From NCBI GenBank assembly GCA_035578175.1, contig JAQMRL010000001.1, forward strand, positions 377,337,220 through 377,401,219: 64,000 nucleotides of DNA. Reading direction: 5' to 3'. The notes under the pieces were generated by a model, which saw only the letters and a list, made by a program, of their open reading frames with translations, had not been told where the DNA came from and ran no database searches. This DNA is from Catonia carolina (taxonomy: Eukaryota; Arthropoda; Insecta; Hemiptera; Achilidae). The position numbers and the translations under genes are program-made. This document shows, in pieces, positions 1 to 11,134 of this stretch. The stretch's first letter is position 1. Every line of letters starts with the position of its first letter.

Positions 1-1708
1 ATCAAGGCCTTACAAAATTAAGGTTTTAAGGAAATTCTTTCTTGATGTACTTTCATTTAATTTTTTTATCAGTAAACAAACTTTAACAGCTGAACGGTTA
101 TTTCAACTGATTCTTACTTTAAGCATGATTAAACCTTCTGTAATCATGAAAATGGTTAACCTCAAGATTTTGATTTTTGTGAATAGTAGCTTTAGGTTTT
201 CTTTTTAAAAAATAGAAGTTTTTAGAAAATATTTTCTTATTGACTTCGGAAGAAAAATAGTGGACTTGTAAATCACCGCCATAGTTTTCAAAGTATGTTA
301 CTAACTTATCATATACCTACTGATAGATATGAATAAAATAAGAAACAAATTGTACTTTAATTTGTCATAATAGAATGAAGAAATAAATCAGAATGTGGTA
401 TCAAAAAAATATTATTAAGATAACAAAAACCACTAATTTCCGCTTGCATAAATTTGTGTTATTTTTTTATCGTACCTGTATTATAACTAAAATACTGTAC
501 GAAAAGTCATTTAGTTTCCTTTCGCCTGCAATGTTTTGCATTAAAATTAGTTAAAACAAAACGGAATTAAAAGTATGGCCAATCAATTAATTTATACATG
601 TAAAAACTCACACAACAGCTGCCTACCATTGTTCAGCCGGTGTAATTTACAAGTCTAGCCTACATTTTTCACATAGTACTCTTTCCATCTTAACTAAAAC
701 ACTTGATCAATATGAATTTTATTCTTTCCTGTAATAAATCTAAATTTAGTATTTCGTAAGTTGATTATTGAGTATGAACGGGACGAAAACTTTTAAACGA
801 ATATATTCTATTGCATCTAAGAATTCAGAACTTCAGTAAAAACTAATCTCTTACCAAATAATAAAATGGAACTTTAAAAATACCATGTGAATACAATGAA
901 AATAAAACAAAAATTACAAAAAGTACTATTTAGAAAATGCAAGATTAACTTTGTATAAATGCCATACAATACTATTCCTTATTTTAAATCTCCTCACTTG
1001 GGAAGTTTGAGTAATAAACAGAACTAAGATTTATATTTTTATCTGAGCATTTCCTTGTGTAATTTAAGGAAACTATAATAAATAATGCATTCTTGTAATC
1101 CTGTACATATAAACAATTTATTTGCTCGGCGAAGTAAAGCAGAAAAATATTGTATTGGTAGCTTGATCACTTTTTGAGCTGTTTGTTAAAGTAGTTATTA
1201 TCTAGTACATTAGTGAAAAGAGAATGTTACAATCAAAATAAATTATAATTTAACACATTGTAAAGAACTATTTTGATTTTAAAAAGAATGCAGATTTTTT
1301 TAAATAAAACTATTTTACAAAACGACGGAAGTGGCACTCTCAGTTGTTTTTATTAAGCATTCATGTGCACACTGCTCTTTATAGGCTTTCAGACTCACAT
1401 TCTTTCGTTGCGAAAGGGTCCTGTTTCAAACATTGGTAAACGGTTTTATTGTTTTAAAAGCAATCCTACTAAGTTAATATGAAAATGTATTTTTTAAACT
1501 ACGTTTTATCTCAATCACTCCTAATAAACTTCATCTTTTGGATTAAAATTTAATATTTGCACCACCATCAATTTCGACCGGTGGGCAAATACTTCAATGT
1601 AAACTATACAAATAATTAAAAAAATTGTTGGGTGCCAGCTCTGTCAGCAGAGTATGAGAAAATAAATAAAAAACTATATCTCCTTACTTAAAGTATATAC
1701 CTATACCT
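1..1708. other. AT-rich stretch without recognisable gene
   Basis: No coding frame, repeat family or RNA gene could be supported here. The sequence is AT-rich with scattered homopolymers, as expected for intron or intergenic DNA. Confidence 0.5.
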
Positions 1709-1795
1709 AATAGAAACAACACTATTTTTTGTAGCCCTGGAACCAACAGATTGAGTGTAATTAATTTAACACTCCACCTGCCCGTTATGGGCAGG
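1709..1795 (-). repeat. D1 family fragment (5' end only)
   Basis: This is a truncated copy of the dispersed D1 family also seen at 7.2, 10.75, 24.6, 37.65, 48.5 and 50.2 kb. On the minus strand it begins with the small stem CTGCCC-GTTAT-GGGCAG (1778-1794), followed by the shared GGTGGAGTGTTAAATTAAT segment and the 'ccagggctac' segment, and then the match ends. Only the first 90 bases or so of the element remain. No coding capacity. Confidence 0.75.
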
Positions 1796-2889
1796 AGTAA
1801 AGATTAGTTGCAAATAAATAAATAATTGATAATTAATCTGCAATAAAAATATGTAGTTAAAACTGGTTTTATCTTATAATGAAATTTAAACAAGTATAAA
1901 TTTGCATTAAGAAAATTGATCTTTGGCGTAACAAGAGAAAATTAAAACAAATTAGATCTATGAGATAGTGTTATTTTTCTGTTTATGTGTAATTGTTTTT
2001 ATAGGAAATTTTGAACGAAGGTTACATTTCAGCGAGCGGGTTTTCAGTTGAAGCAACAGTTTCATTTAAAAATTTGAATCAAAGGGTTATAAATGAAGAA
2101 TGAATCGAACTAAGTAGTAGAACAAAATCCTGGCACCCATTTTTGAACGTTTGAATACGTTGAATTAAAAAAAAATAAGACTACACACATTTTATATTGT
2201 TTGATTATTTTACGACAACGTTGTTAAATATCTATTTTGTATTGTTCCTTCAAATGGTATGTTTTATGTGCTTAATTTTTCCCCTTTCACTTTGATGTAA
2301 CCTGGTTCTTTTACTCCTTGGGATACATTTTATTTATTTTATTTTTGGTGAATGTTTTTAATGGATTAAGATGGAAATGAAATTCAAAGTGCACTAAAGT
2401 GTTTTCTAAGAGAACTAATAAATTTTCAACTTATTTAAATGAAAATTGTTGAAGTTCGAATTTAATTTTATTAAAATATCAATACAGTAGTTTATTTTTG
2501 AAAATATAATTTGCTGCACAAGGTAATTGATAATTATTATTGTTGTAACTTTTTGTTTGAGCACATTTTGAAAAGAAATTAATAATTAAAACATTTAAAA
2601 GTTATTATGTCTGAAATAACAGTGATTTTTATTGTTAATGTAACTTAAACGTTACAACGTTTTTTAAATTACGGTTTTTTTGTTATTTGACTCCCCTTTA
2701 TTAGGTTTTTGTAAATTGTAACCTCGGTACATCAAATTTTTCCTTTATTATTATAATATCTATTATTAGTTTTTTTATTTGTGACTAACGTCACAGTAAG
2801 TTTATCCTTTATTTTTTTAATAGATTATTAACGCAACAATACAATAATAATTCTTACCTCTAGAGTTTTTAAGATTATAAATGTTTTCA
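1796..2889. other. AT-rich stretch, nothing recognised
   Basis: Many T-rich and A-rich runs. No open frame, terminal inverted repeat or shared repeat was found in this interval. Confidence 0.4.
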
Positions 2890-2962
2890 TATCTTGTTGA
2901 TGTATTGGTCAGTGCAATTAGCTTCTACTCCGAATTCGATTCCCGGTAAGAGCTGGCCTTTT
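2890..2962 (+). repeat. tRNA-like SINE head, degenerate
   Basis: The segment resembles the 5' part of a tRNA-derived SINE. An A-box-like tgtattggtcagtgc stretch near 2900 is followed about 40 bases later by a B-box-like ATTCGATTCCC (2935-2945). The tRNA fold is not convincing and there is no clear SINE body, so this is a relic at best. Confidence 0.35.
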
Positions 2963-3165
2963 TCCATATATATATTTCCTGATGATATCATTACATATAC
3001 ATAAGCCAAGACTTATGTAGGCATTAATATAAAATAACATCAATGATTAAAATAGTAACCGGATGCCACAGAATATTAGCTGATCGATATTTTAAATGAT
3101 AAAAAATAAAAGAAAAACACGTCAAGATGCATTTTACCTTCTTCAGTTTAATAAATCAAACAACT

Positions 3166-3341
3166 GGCCGCCTCTGTAGTATAGTGGTAACGCGCTAGCC
3201 TACAATGTGGAGGTCCAGCGTTTGATTCTCGGCTAGGGTCTTGAAATTATAATAAGTCAAAACCCACCGTTTCAGTTACATAACCCATCATAGTTACCAA
3301 TAACCAAGCAGTTGATTATGACTTTAAATAAACTTAAAAAA
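3166..3341 (+). repeat. tRNA-derived SINE (Val-like family), near full length
   Basis: The head has an A box (TAGTATAGTGG, about 3177-3187) and a B box (GTTTGATTCTC, about 3220-3230), the internal RNA polymerase III promoter of a tRNA. It is followed by a body of about 100 bases (ATTATAATAAGTC, AATAACCAAGC, TGACTTTAAATAAA) and an A-rich tail. The same head and body recur at 49193 and 53985 on the plus strand and at 63160-63325 on the minus strand. In the 53985 copy the anticodon region resembles tRNA-Val (CTTAC...GCAGAAG), which suggests the source tRNA. It is not a functional tRNA because the 3' acceptor strand is missing. Confidence 0.8.
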
Positions 3342-3368
3342 GTTCAACAACAGAGTTGTTCAACTATA

Positions 3369-3767
3369 GTCCGATTCACGAAAGAAAACACTTGTTTTTA
3401 AACAGCTATATCTTATGAACCGTTGTATGTAAAAACAATTACGATTCATCAAATTGAAGCTTGTTATATTGCTGGTGACAGGACATACATTTACAATTTC
3501 ATAAATTAATAGTGTATTAAATATAACGAATTACACTTAAAAAGTACCCTGTTTTTAACCACTTTTCCAGTATACCCAACTTCAAGGTACTATTACTTTG
3601 TAACACGTGTACTTAAAAGTTTATAGGGCTTAAAGTATTGTAGTAAATATAATCCTGTAATGAACAGTAAAAGAAGCTTTAGTTTGATGTATCGAAATTG
3701 TTTTTACATACAACGGTTCATAAGATATTGCTGTTTAAAGACAGGTGTTTTCTTTCGTGAATCGGAC
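3369..3767. mobile_element. MITE with terminal inverted repeats of about 95 bp
   Basis: The 399-bp segment starts GTCCGATTCACGAAAGAAAA (3369) and ends with its reverse complement, closing at CGTGAATCGGAC (3767). The arms run about 3369-3462 and 3673-3767 and stay alignable throughout, including the shared TTATGAACCGTTGTATGTAA block. The centre of about 210 bases has no coding frame. It looks like a nonautonomous DNA element. Flanks are tata on the left and aata on the right, so a TA-containing target duplication is possible but not clear. The superfamily is unknown. It lies directly downstream of the SINE ending near 3341. Confidence 0.85.
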
Positions 3768-4617
3768 AATAGATAATTTTAAGGCCTGAATTATATTTAT
3801 TACACCAATTCAAACAAATATATTGTAAAACAATTATAATTTAATGGATATTACATATTTTTTTATTCAATTTAGTACAATTATTATTTAACATTGTTAG
3901 AAAATTATTGAGACGGACAAACAGTAACGCAATTCTTAGCTCATATAAGTTAAATACTGCATGAAATAGTTTCCGAACAAAAAAAAAACCACCTAATAGC
4001 CATGAGCATGCACTTACTTATTTTGAATGATTGAGCTTAAATACATCTCTTCGTTCCCGATTCGGGTCTGGAAAATGTAAACAAGAAGCTCTAGAGTTCA
4101 ATGACCGTTTGCGACCTAAATTATAACAATTAATTACGAAAATTACAAATAGTTTTTAACCGAACAGTTATACATATTGGATGAGTTAAGCTCAAAGCTA
4201 AATTGGCCAATATGCTGGCAATATAATATGCAAATTTCTTACCTCAAGGTTTTAGTTAGTAATTCCTATCCATTAGCTGAATTACTGACAGTTGGTTACA
4301 TTACAATTGTGTTATGCAAGAAAACATAAATTAAAAGTACTTCATTTTCATCCGTTTACACTACTAAGATTTAGGAAAATATTTTTGTTTTGGGGTTACA
4401 AATAGCCATATTAAATCTGTTGACTTTCTTTTTATATTCCTTTTGATAAGAAATGCCTAAATTAAATCATGAACTTTTACCATTTTTAAAGAAAAGATAT
4501 GAATGAAATTTACCATTCATGAACAGGAATACTTTCAAAAAATCAGTCGGAAGAAACTAGACGATTCTGTAACAATCTTTGCACAGTATGAAGTTATGAG
4601 TCGACGATACAGTAACA
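3768..4617. other. AT-rich stretch, nothing recognised
   Basis: No coding frame or family member identified. Confidence 0.4.
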
Positions 4618-4619
4618 CA

Positions 4620-5430
4620 TTTTTCTTTTTTTGTCTTTAACTTTTTTTATTACGGTTCTGTACATTGAGCTGCACATCTTCCGTACATAATATTTAAATG
4701 GCGGTGAGGAAATATTTCACTTTAAGGAGAAGCGGTACCCAGTGGTACATTTCCTGTTTAAAACTGCGGGTATTGTCCGTTATTGAGACCAAGAGGTCTC
4801 TGCTCCATTCCCGCTTTAGACGTCCCACACAGTTGGGAAGTTGCTTGTAGCTAACTCACGGGCTAGTTGGTTTGGATAGTCATCTAGTCTTTCGTGAAAT
4901 GTACTGTACAAGGACGCGGTTAGCTCCTTTACTGTAGGAATTTTGAAATCGTCGTGGAGGGTTTTATTGCTTACATAAAAAGGAGCGCCAGAAGCAAGTC
5001 TTAAGAATTTTGATTGAAAGGCCTGGATCGAATTTAAATTACTCTCTGCTGCTACTCAAGAGCTAAACAACATAAGTCCAGATTGGTCTTAAAAGGGATT
5101 TGTATATTAAAATCTTAGAGCGGAGGTTCAATCTTGATCGAGGGTTAATTAAGCAGAAGAGTAGCTTCTAGTGGCGGTTAAGTTCTAAACGTTTCGTACG
5201 CAGATGATGCTACCAAGTTAGTCACATGTCAAGCCATAAGCCAAGATATCGCACCAGCCTGGCCTGTTGGATATGAATGTTAATCAGCACCACAGGTGGA
5301 CAAGTTTGACGTCGTAAGGTGAACGTAACAAGTGTTGATTTAATTTGGTTCACCTTAATAGGCCAACGGGTAAACCAGTCTTGTATTAATAAAAGATGTC
5401 GCTGCGCCAACCTGTAACAGTAAAACTGAT
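4620..5430 (-). pseudogene. Jockey-type LINE, 5'-truncated 3' part (RT thumb, C-terminus, poly-A)
   Basis: Read on the minus strand, 5410-5222 encodes a reverse-transcriptase connection/thumb piece. It has the characteristic WFTRWPIKVN...KS block, then TFTLRRQTCPPV, then VRYLGLWLD, which matches the consensus W-x-IKVN-x-KS and YLG-x-LD of jockey-clade non-LTR elements. Further along (5120-4980) 'SLLRPIWTY' and 'IQAFQSKFLRLASGAPFYVSN' can be traced through frameshifts, then YPNQLAREL and finally GRLKREWSRDLL near 4800. This is the C-terminal RRLKR-x-W-x-RDLL signature shared with the fragments at 21.8 and 38.5 kb. A T-rich run at 4618-4650 is the poly-A tail on the minus strand. Several stops and frameshifts make it dead. 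A second copy of its 3' end lies at 15612-15972. Confidence 0.85.
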
Positions 5431-6560
5431 GTTTATTTTTGATTCTTGCTACTACTTTTCAGGATACCGTTGTCGTATAAATCTTTTTCGTGAGGGTTAT
5501 TCAACGAATTTGTTTTACATATTATGTACCCTACATCTTTTACCTGATGGGTGGAAGTTGCTTCATGTAATGAAAGGAATTTTTGTTTACAGTGATACCT
5601 CTATTTCATTTATGTAATCGCATTCCGCGAATATTAATAGTGATGTAACTGTATTATGTCTGTTTAATATCGTAATTATAAATAATAGTATTTCCTTATA
5701 GTTTTTTGTGATAAACATTACTAGTTAATAAATTCCGCCGCATTTCTACAGCCGTTTTTGTTATTTACGTCACTAAACTAAATGTCCGTTCAATTTTGTA
5801 ATTTATTCAGCCGCTTTGTTTTTAAAAGATATTAGTAGTTTTTAGATTAAATTTAGTTCAATAAAATTTATTAAAAGTTATTCATATCAATATGTTTAAA
5901 ATTTATATCTCCGATAAAGAAAATTGAATTAATTCTTTAGTAATCTAGACGAGGTTTTATAATTAAATTACTTTCTAACAATTTAGTCATTTTTAATGGT
6001 TTTATTAGCACGTAAAAAGTAATTCTATTTTAAAAATTCAACCATTTATTAAATATACGTTCAATTTTGATGAAAGTAAATCTCTATTCGACTGAACATC
6101 CACGGAGTAATAGATTTTATTTCGTCATTTAATAAATTTGTTCTGATAGAAAATAAATATTACATAACTGTGCCGCAAACTAATATTATTCCTATCTGTG
6201 GATTATTTAGAAAACCAATTATTTTTGCTTGCAATTTTTTTTATCTATTCAAAATTCAAACCTTATTACATTGAACGTATAAATAGTATTTACATTTCAT
6301 TTTATTTTTGTATTTTTTCTATATGTGTTGTATTATATAATGGATAGAGTTTACTTTACTTTAAATATAATTAGATTTCAATAAAAAATATGTAGTATTC
6401 ATAATTTACTATTTTTAATGCTACTGTATATGATTTTTTGAATGATGTGTTTTGATTGAAGAGGTTACTTTAATTTTTTAATTTTTGAGAACAATTAATT
6501 ATGAAAAACAAATAAGTACTTAAACAATAGAGGTGTAAGTTGTACTATACATTTAAAAAA
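5431..6560. other. AT-rich stretch, nothing recognised
   Basis: Highly AT-rich with no supportable gene or repeat. Confidence 0.4.
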
Positions 6561-6645
6561 CGGCCCCCTCCGTGGCGTAGTGGTCAAGAGCGTTATTTTA
6601 CTATACCGCTGATGTCAAAAACAGTCGGACTTAAAACAAGAACAA
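6561..6645 (+). repeat. tRNA-derived SINE, internally deleted
   Basis: An A-box-like GGCGTAGTGGTCAAGAGCG (about 6574-6592) lies close to a SINE tail-like 'cagtcggacttaaaacaag' (about 6621-6639). The same tail ('gtcggacgt...aaacaa') follows the SINE at 13.8 kb and precedes the minus-strand SINE at 15.5 kb. The B-box part is missing, so head and tail have been joined by a deletion. Confidence 0.5.
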
Positions 6646-7205
6646 ACCGCGGCAACTAATCGGTTTCTTAAATCAGTCAGATCATGTGGGGATTAAAGTA
6701 AACATATCAACATGAGTCAAAAAGTGAGTCCATTTCAAAAGTCTTGACGTATTATTAAGTTATACTTAAAACTAGTATGAACATAACTCCAAACCACTTC
6801 ACTCCTTGTCTTGAATAGTTCGATATCTAGGAATTAAAGTAGACCTTTGCTTCTTCGAAAAATTATAAACATGCCTTTTCAAGAACGAAATCAATTTCAT
6901 GTCACAGACCCATTTAAGATTTGGGTAAAAACATTTTTGTTTTAAAAAAAAATGTATTTTCGTATTAAAGAAAACTTTTTTAAAGGCTCAGAATCCATGT
7001 AAATTTTTCCACTTATTTTTCTCTTCACTTTTACTCAATAATAATGGATGCGGATATGTTCTTATGTGGATATATCCGTAATAGAATTGACAAAAATATT
7101 TCTATGTTGTACTGCAAAATAGGAGGAGCCAATTGTAAAACAAATCTACGAACAAAGATTGTTTAAAGAAATATTATGTTTAAATTGAATGAACGTAACA
7201 TGTTT

Positions 7206-7440
7206 AAGTTGTTAGCTGATAGGCTGCTTTGAACCTCTAGCGCTTTACTAACTAAAACGAGAAGTGAGGTGGTTTATTATTGCCTTATTCACTGAGTGGA
7301 AAGGTATGCTTATCAGCATGCCCGGCCCTCCAAAAAGTACGTAACTTCCACCCTGCAAATTACACCTTCACTTCATTCACCAAAGGGTCTGGCTGTATAA
7401 TGAAATTTCTTACTTTTAGAGGAGTTAACTCTGACTAATA
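7206..7440 (-). repeat. D1 family copy, 3' half
   Basis: On the minus strand this matches the D1 consensus from the middle to the 3' end. Shared blocks are 'ccagaccctttggtgaatga', 'ccactcagtgaataaggcaa' and the terminal 'gcagcctatcagctaac' (equivalent to ccagcctttcggctgatgac in the better copies). It lacks the 5' half. The similarity stops near 7440, immediately before the exon-like segment at 7446-7536. Confidence 0.75.
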
Positions 7441-7445
7441 TATTA

Positions 7446-7536
7446 ATGAACAGAGGAAGCTCAACTGGTATGGAAATGCAACTACGTGGTAGCCAGGAAA
7501 CACTGACGGGCAGTGCTGTCAACCCAGCTTCTGCAG
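7446..7536 (+). CDS. Candidate short coding exon (host-like), function unknown
   Basis: An ATG at 7446 opens 30 codons reading MNRGSSTGMEMQLRGSQE, then TLTGSAVNPASA, ending at CTGCAG|GTAAAA, a good 5' splice-donor context (GT at 7537). An alternative reading is an internal exon after the AG at 7452-7453 (83 nt, 7454-7536). Composition is clearly less AT-rich than the surroundings and the peptide has a soluble-protein look, unlike the chance frames nearby. I do not recognise the protein and found no partner exon in the window. The frame also continues past the donor to a TAA near 7590. It could be an alternative first exon of a gene with very large introns, or chance. Confidence 0.3.
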
Positions 7537-8830
7537 GTAAAAATTCCTGGAATATTTCGATATTTTGGCATAATTTTGATGAATATTAAGAAAAATTGTA
7601 GTCAAATCTTTTTTATTTTAATTTGTAAATGTGAGGATACATCCGCTAAACGACTATACTCATTCTAACCCGTACGCGGACATATCTGCAAAACGATCTG
7701 TGGGAAAGATTTTTGGCGGTTAAATCCGTCTTTGTTCCATGAAGGGTTAATAATTTTGTGAAAGGTTAAAGATTGCCTTAATGGATGAATCGAATAATTT
7801 TCGTATTATATTACAAAATACGATGCAGTACAAAAATCGGGCTCGCAGTCTTTTTGGATTTTGGTTCAGGGGCTGAGTGGAGGTTTTTTTTTGGTTTTAC
7901 ATCAGACAGTTATGTGCATTACATCTATAGTTCGCGCCATAAAAGAATTCCATTGTGTTTAAAGAGCTGTACTCGAGTGTAGCTGTAACAGTGAACAAAA
8001 ATGCCCGACCTGACCGGGCCAGAGACCCAGTTTCTGGTTTGAAATAAAAAATTTCTATTCGGAGGGAGAGTAACTGAAGCTCTTAAGCCCCTCCTTGGCT
8101 TCTTACCTGAGTATAATAAAATATTGTAAATTTTAACGACCGTTATGTCATAAAAACTTATTATACTACTGAAAATTAATTATTAAGCACGAAGTAAGAA
8201 CCTTTCAATGCGGTAACGATCAAATAGAATTTGTAAATTAAATATTGAGATCATGGTCATTAACATATGACAACTAAGATGCGAATTTTATTGCAAAATG
8301 AATAAATGATCAGCTAACATTGGCAAAGGAACTGTGTTAAGGACTCCAACCCTTCCTTATTTGTAATTGCGTTAATGTAATTTTTAAGAAAGTCCATTGG
8401 GTTCTAGTTTATTTGTTTAATTATTTAACCTTGTTCATGGTCATAACAAAGGTTTCAACTGTAACAAAAAAGTCATCTTTTTCATTCACATTTTATTCGA
8501 CAAGCTAATTTTAACCACTAAAATTGATATTGTCCTCCATCGTAACCTTTTGTTTATTAGTATCATAGAAATTCTAGTTAATAGATGTTAATAAATAATA
8601 AAACTAATTAAATATTTTAAATTGGCAGTTAACGTTAAATAAATTTATTTTCTATCATGTTTTTTTACTCACAGTATTTTACGAACGTTTTATCCTTAAA
8701 AGAATATAACTATTATAAGTTTAGTTTCTTTCATAAAATTGTGAACAGAAAAATTAACATGGTGTTTTACACGATAGAGGCCGTATGTAACTTTTAATAT
8801 CAGAAAATTTACATATAATATATATTTTTT
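7537..8830. other. Mostly AT-rich; one slightly GC-richer patch
   Basis: No gene supported. The patch at about 7990-8100 (GACCGGGCC, GGAGGGAG, CCCCTCCTTGG) is less AT-rich than its surroundings but has no open frame or repeat relation that I could find. Confidence 0.35.
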
Positions 8831-8901
8831 ATATATGATATAAAATGAACAGCCAAAACAATAATTAGTTTTGTTTTGGCTGTTCATTATACATCATATA
8901 T
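8831..8901. repeat. Near-perfect 31-bp inverted repeat (hairpin)
   Basis: The left arm 8831-8861 and right arm 8871-8901 pair over 31 positions with about three mismatches, around a 9-base loop (TAATTAGTT). The 17-base core ATGAACAGCCAAAACAA (8845-8861) is perfectly mirrored. It could be a tiny foldback/MITE remnant or the stem of a small-RNA precursor. The sequence alone cannot decide. Confidence 0.8.
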
Positions 8902-9059
8902 GTAGTGGTGCAAACAAAGGAAAAGTAATGTTTAATAAAATAATATGTATTTTATGTACTCTTAAGTAGATGGGTATTCTCTTTTACACGTAACGACCAA
9001 AGAATTATTAATTATGAATTATCATTTTATTATTTTATGAAATTATCATTTCATAGATT

Positions 9060-9280
9060 TATTTCTTGTGTTTCCTGTCACTTATCGCTGCGCCAGTCTG
9101 AAAGCTTCACCCGCAGTCTTTTCTTGTACAAGATTGTTGTGTCGTTAGCGTATGTCGCGGATACCAATGTGTTCAATGTAGCCGTATCCGATGTAAACGC
9201 GCTATGCAAAAATGGAGATAGTATTCCCCTTGGTGTACTGTAGCAAATCATTAATTTTATTTTATTCATCTTAGAGTGAA
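9060..9280 (-). pseudogene. Non-LTR reverse transcriptase palm fragment with altered active site
   Basis: The minus-strand frame 9269-9078 reads CYSTPRGILSPFLHSAFTSD, then TATLNTLVSATYANDTTIL. This matches the RT motif run 'PQGSVLSPLLYN.YTSD ... A(T/F)(Y/F)ADDTAIL' of jockey-like LINEs. The catalytic YADD box reads YAND: the first Asp codon is AAC (complement of 9144-9146), so the enzyme would be inactive. The following SDWRSD resembles the GWRSD just upstream of the thumb block in the LINE at 4620-5430, suggesting the same family. Only about 70 codons survive. Confidence 0.75.
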
Positions 9281-9459
9281 CTGTACTGTACTGTACTAAA
9301 CTGTACCATAAACTGTACCATACTCTAAAAACGATTTTATAACTAAATAGTACGAGTCACTTAAAATTTCTTTCAAGTTTTATAACATTTCATCGTGTTA
9401 TACTTTGTTGAACGCGGAACTAATCTATACCAATGTTATAATGACAAAGCGTGTTTTTT

Positions 9460-9768
9460 TGTGCAGGTTAATTTCCAAAACTACTCAACGGATTTTCATG
9501 AAATTTTAACGCCATATTCCTATTTATATTCACAGCAACATTTTTTTTAATTTTTCAAAAATGATAACCCTTACGGCCCTAATTAAGGTTTTTGTAAATA
9601 TATTGTATGTGTGTGTGTGTACGCGCACGCATGTGAGAGAGAGAGAGAGTAAGAAGGGAGAGGTATACATTCGCTAGCAGCTACATGATTTCTGTTACAT
9701 ACTCATTTAAAAAAAAATTAATTAGGCCTACACGTGTTTCGTGTGCGAAGCCGCGCAGGGTGTGCTAG
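9460..9768 (+). mobile_element. Helitron-like 3' end (degenerate)
   Basis: The segment starts with 'aaaactactcaacggatttt', a phrase common in insect nonautonomous Helitrons, and ends GTGTGCGAAGCCGCGCAGGG followed by TGTGCTAG (9768). A GCGAAGCCGCG...CTAG terminus is what I would expect for insect Helitrons, which end CTRR after a small hairpin. Simple repeats (GT at 9609-9620, GA at 9634-9649) lie inside. I could not locate a matching TC 5' end, so this may be a truncated copy. Confidence 0.5.
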
Positions 9769-10752
9769 CATCCAATTAAATACTAGTAGTGTACTCGTTT
9801 CTCTCTTGATTCTCCGCGATGCAGCCTACAACTCGGTGCAGTTGTACTGTTGTTGTCGAGTGTAACGATCGAATTGAAATTGATGAGACGGAATGTTGTT
9901 TCAGTCTTCAAATTGCGACTTGGTAGTAGGAGGTGTTCGAAAAGTTTTCCTGTGGTCGGTAAGAGATGGATCGGCCGGTAAGACGAACTTTGGTTTTTTA
10001 GGCTTCAAGAAAAGTTTAATAATTGAAAATTTATTTGTCCAGGAATCTTTTATATTTTTGTGCTAAATTTGTTAATTTATTGCTGAGTTGTAGAAATGTT
10101 TACGTGGGTGCAGATTTTTTTTGGTATGTACCAAGGTGACGCTTTGATTGTCCTGACTAATTTTAATTAAAACTGAAATGTAACGTGGAAAATGTTGTAC
10201 TCGTAGTTAAACTAAATGATTGGTAATCAGCACTATAGATTAGATTTTAAATATTCAATTTCAATACCAAAAATAATAAATATTCTCGTCTGTTTTCAGT
10301 AAAAGCTCTATTTAATTATAAATTCATTAAATGAAGTCACGTCAATACAAAAGACATGGCAGGTAGATGTACCACAAAAGATTTACCGCGACGTGAGCGA
10401 AATGCTTCTTAAATGTCATTGAGGCTGTTATTAATATCTGATAAACATTTGTTTCAAGTAAAACATATGCAATTTTCTTTTATTTCTTTAATATTTTAAG
10501 TATTTACAAATTATTGTGAAAACTATTTCAGTAAATGGGAAGATAGCTATTTTAAATGGTATGATAATCAAAGCGTATGAATTTCTCTCTATCTTAACAA
10601 TACTTCAAAAGAAAAGGAAAGAAAAAAACGGTCGTGTAAAATAATTTATATATGTTCTACTTCTTGAAGATTAGTGTAAAAATTAGTGGGTTTTTAGTCG
10701 AATAATTAATTTAACCTTTTACAATTTAATTTAATTTTTATATTACGGAATT
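9769..10752. other. No gene recognised; weak promoter/5' exon candidate at about 9780-9990
   Basis: The first 220 bases are less AT-rich than the background and contain ATGGATCGGCCG|GTAAGA (ATG 9966, donor GT 9978), a short open start next to a good splice-donor match. There is nothing else to support a gene. The rest is plain AT-rich DNA. The TSD of the next element occupies 10740-10752. Confidence 0.2.
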
Positions 10753-11121
10753 CAGCCCATAACAGGTAGGTGGAGTGTTGAATTATTATCACTTGATCTG
10801 CTAGTTCCAGGGCAAAAAATGTTCTGTTTCTTGTCACATGTTCACCCAATTATATGACTGAAAAAATTAAGAACAGAAGAGGCAGCTGTGTAAAAGACAC
10901 TAGTCCGAATTATCTTCTCTGATAGTAATGAATTACATTATACAGCCAGATCCTGTGGTGAATGAAGTGAAGGTGTCTTGATTTTTAGAGGGCGTGGCAT
11001 GCTGATACGCGTACTTTTCCACTCAGTGAGGAAGGGAATCGGAACCCACGTCGCTCCTCGTTTTGCTTCTTAAAGCCTCTGGAGGTTTAAACCAGCCTTC
11101 CGGCTGATCACCTAAACAAAA
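10753..11121 (+). repeat. D1 retroposon, full-length copy with 13-bp target duplication
   Basis: The element begins CAGCCCATAACAGGTAGGTG and ends GGCTGATCACCTAAACAAAA. It is flanked by a perfect direct repeat ATATTACGGAATT at 10740-10752 and 11122-11134. A variable-length target duplication plus an A-rich 3' end indicates retroposition by LINE machinery. No open frame runs through it. There is no obvious tRNA B box at the 5' end, so its RNA source is unknown. Similar copies lie at 37651 and 50235. Confidence 0.85.
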
Positions 11122-11134
11122 ATATTACGGAATT

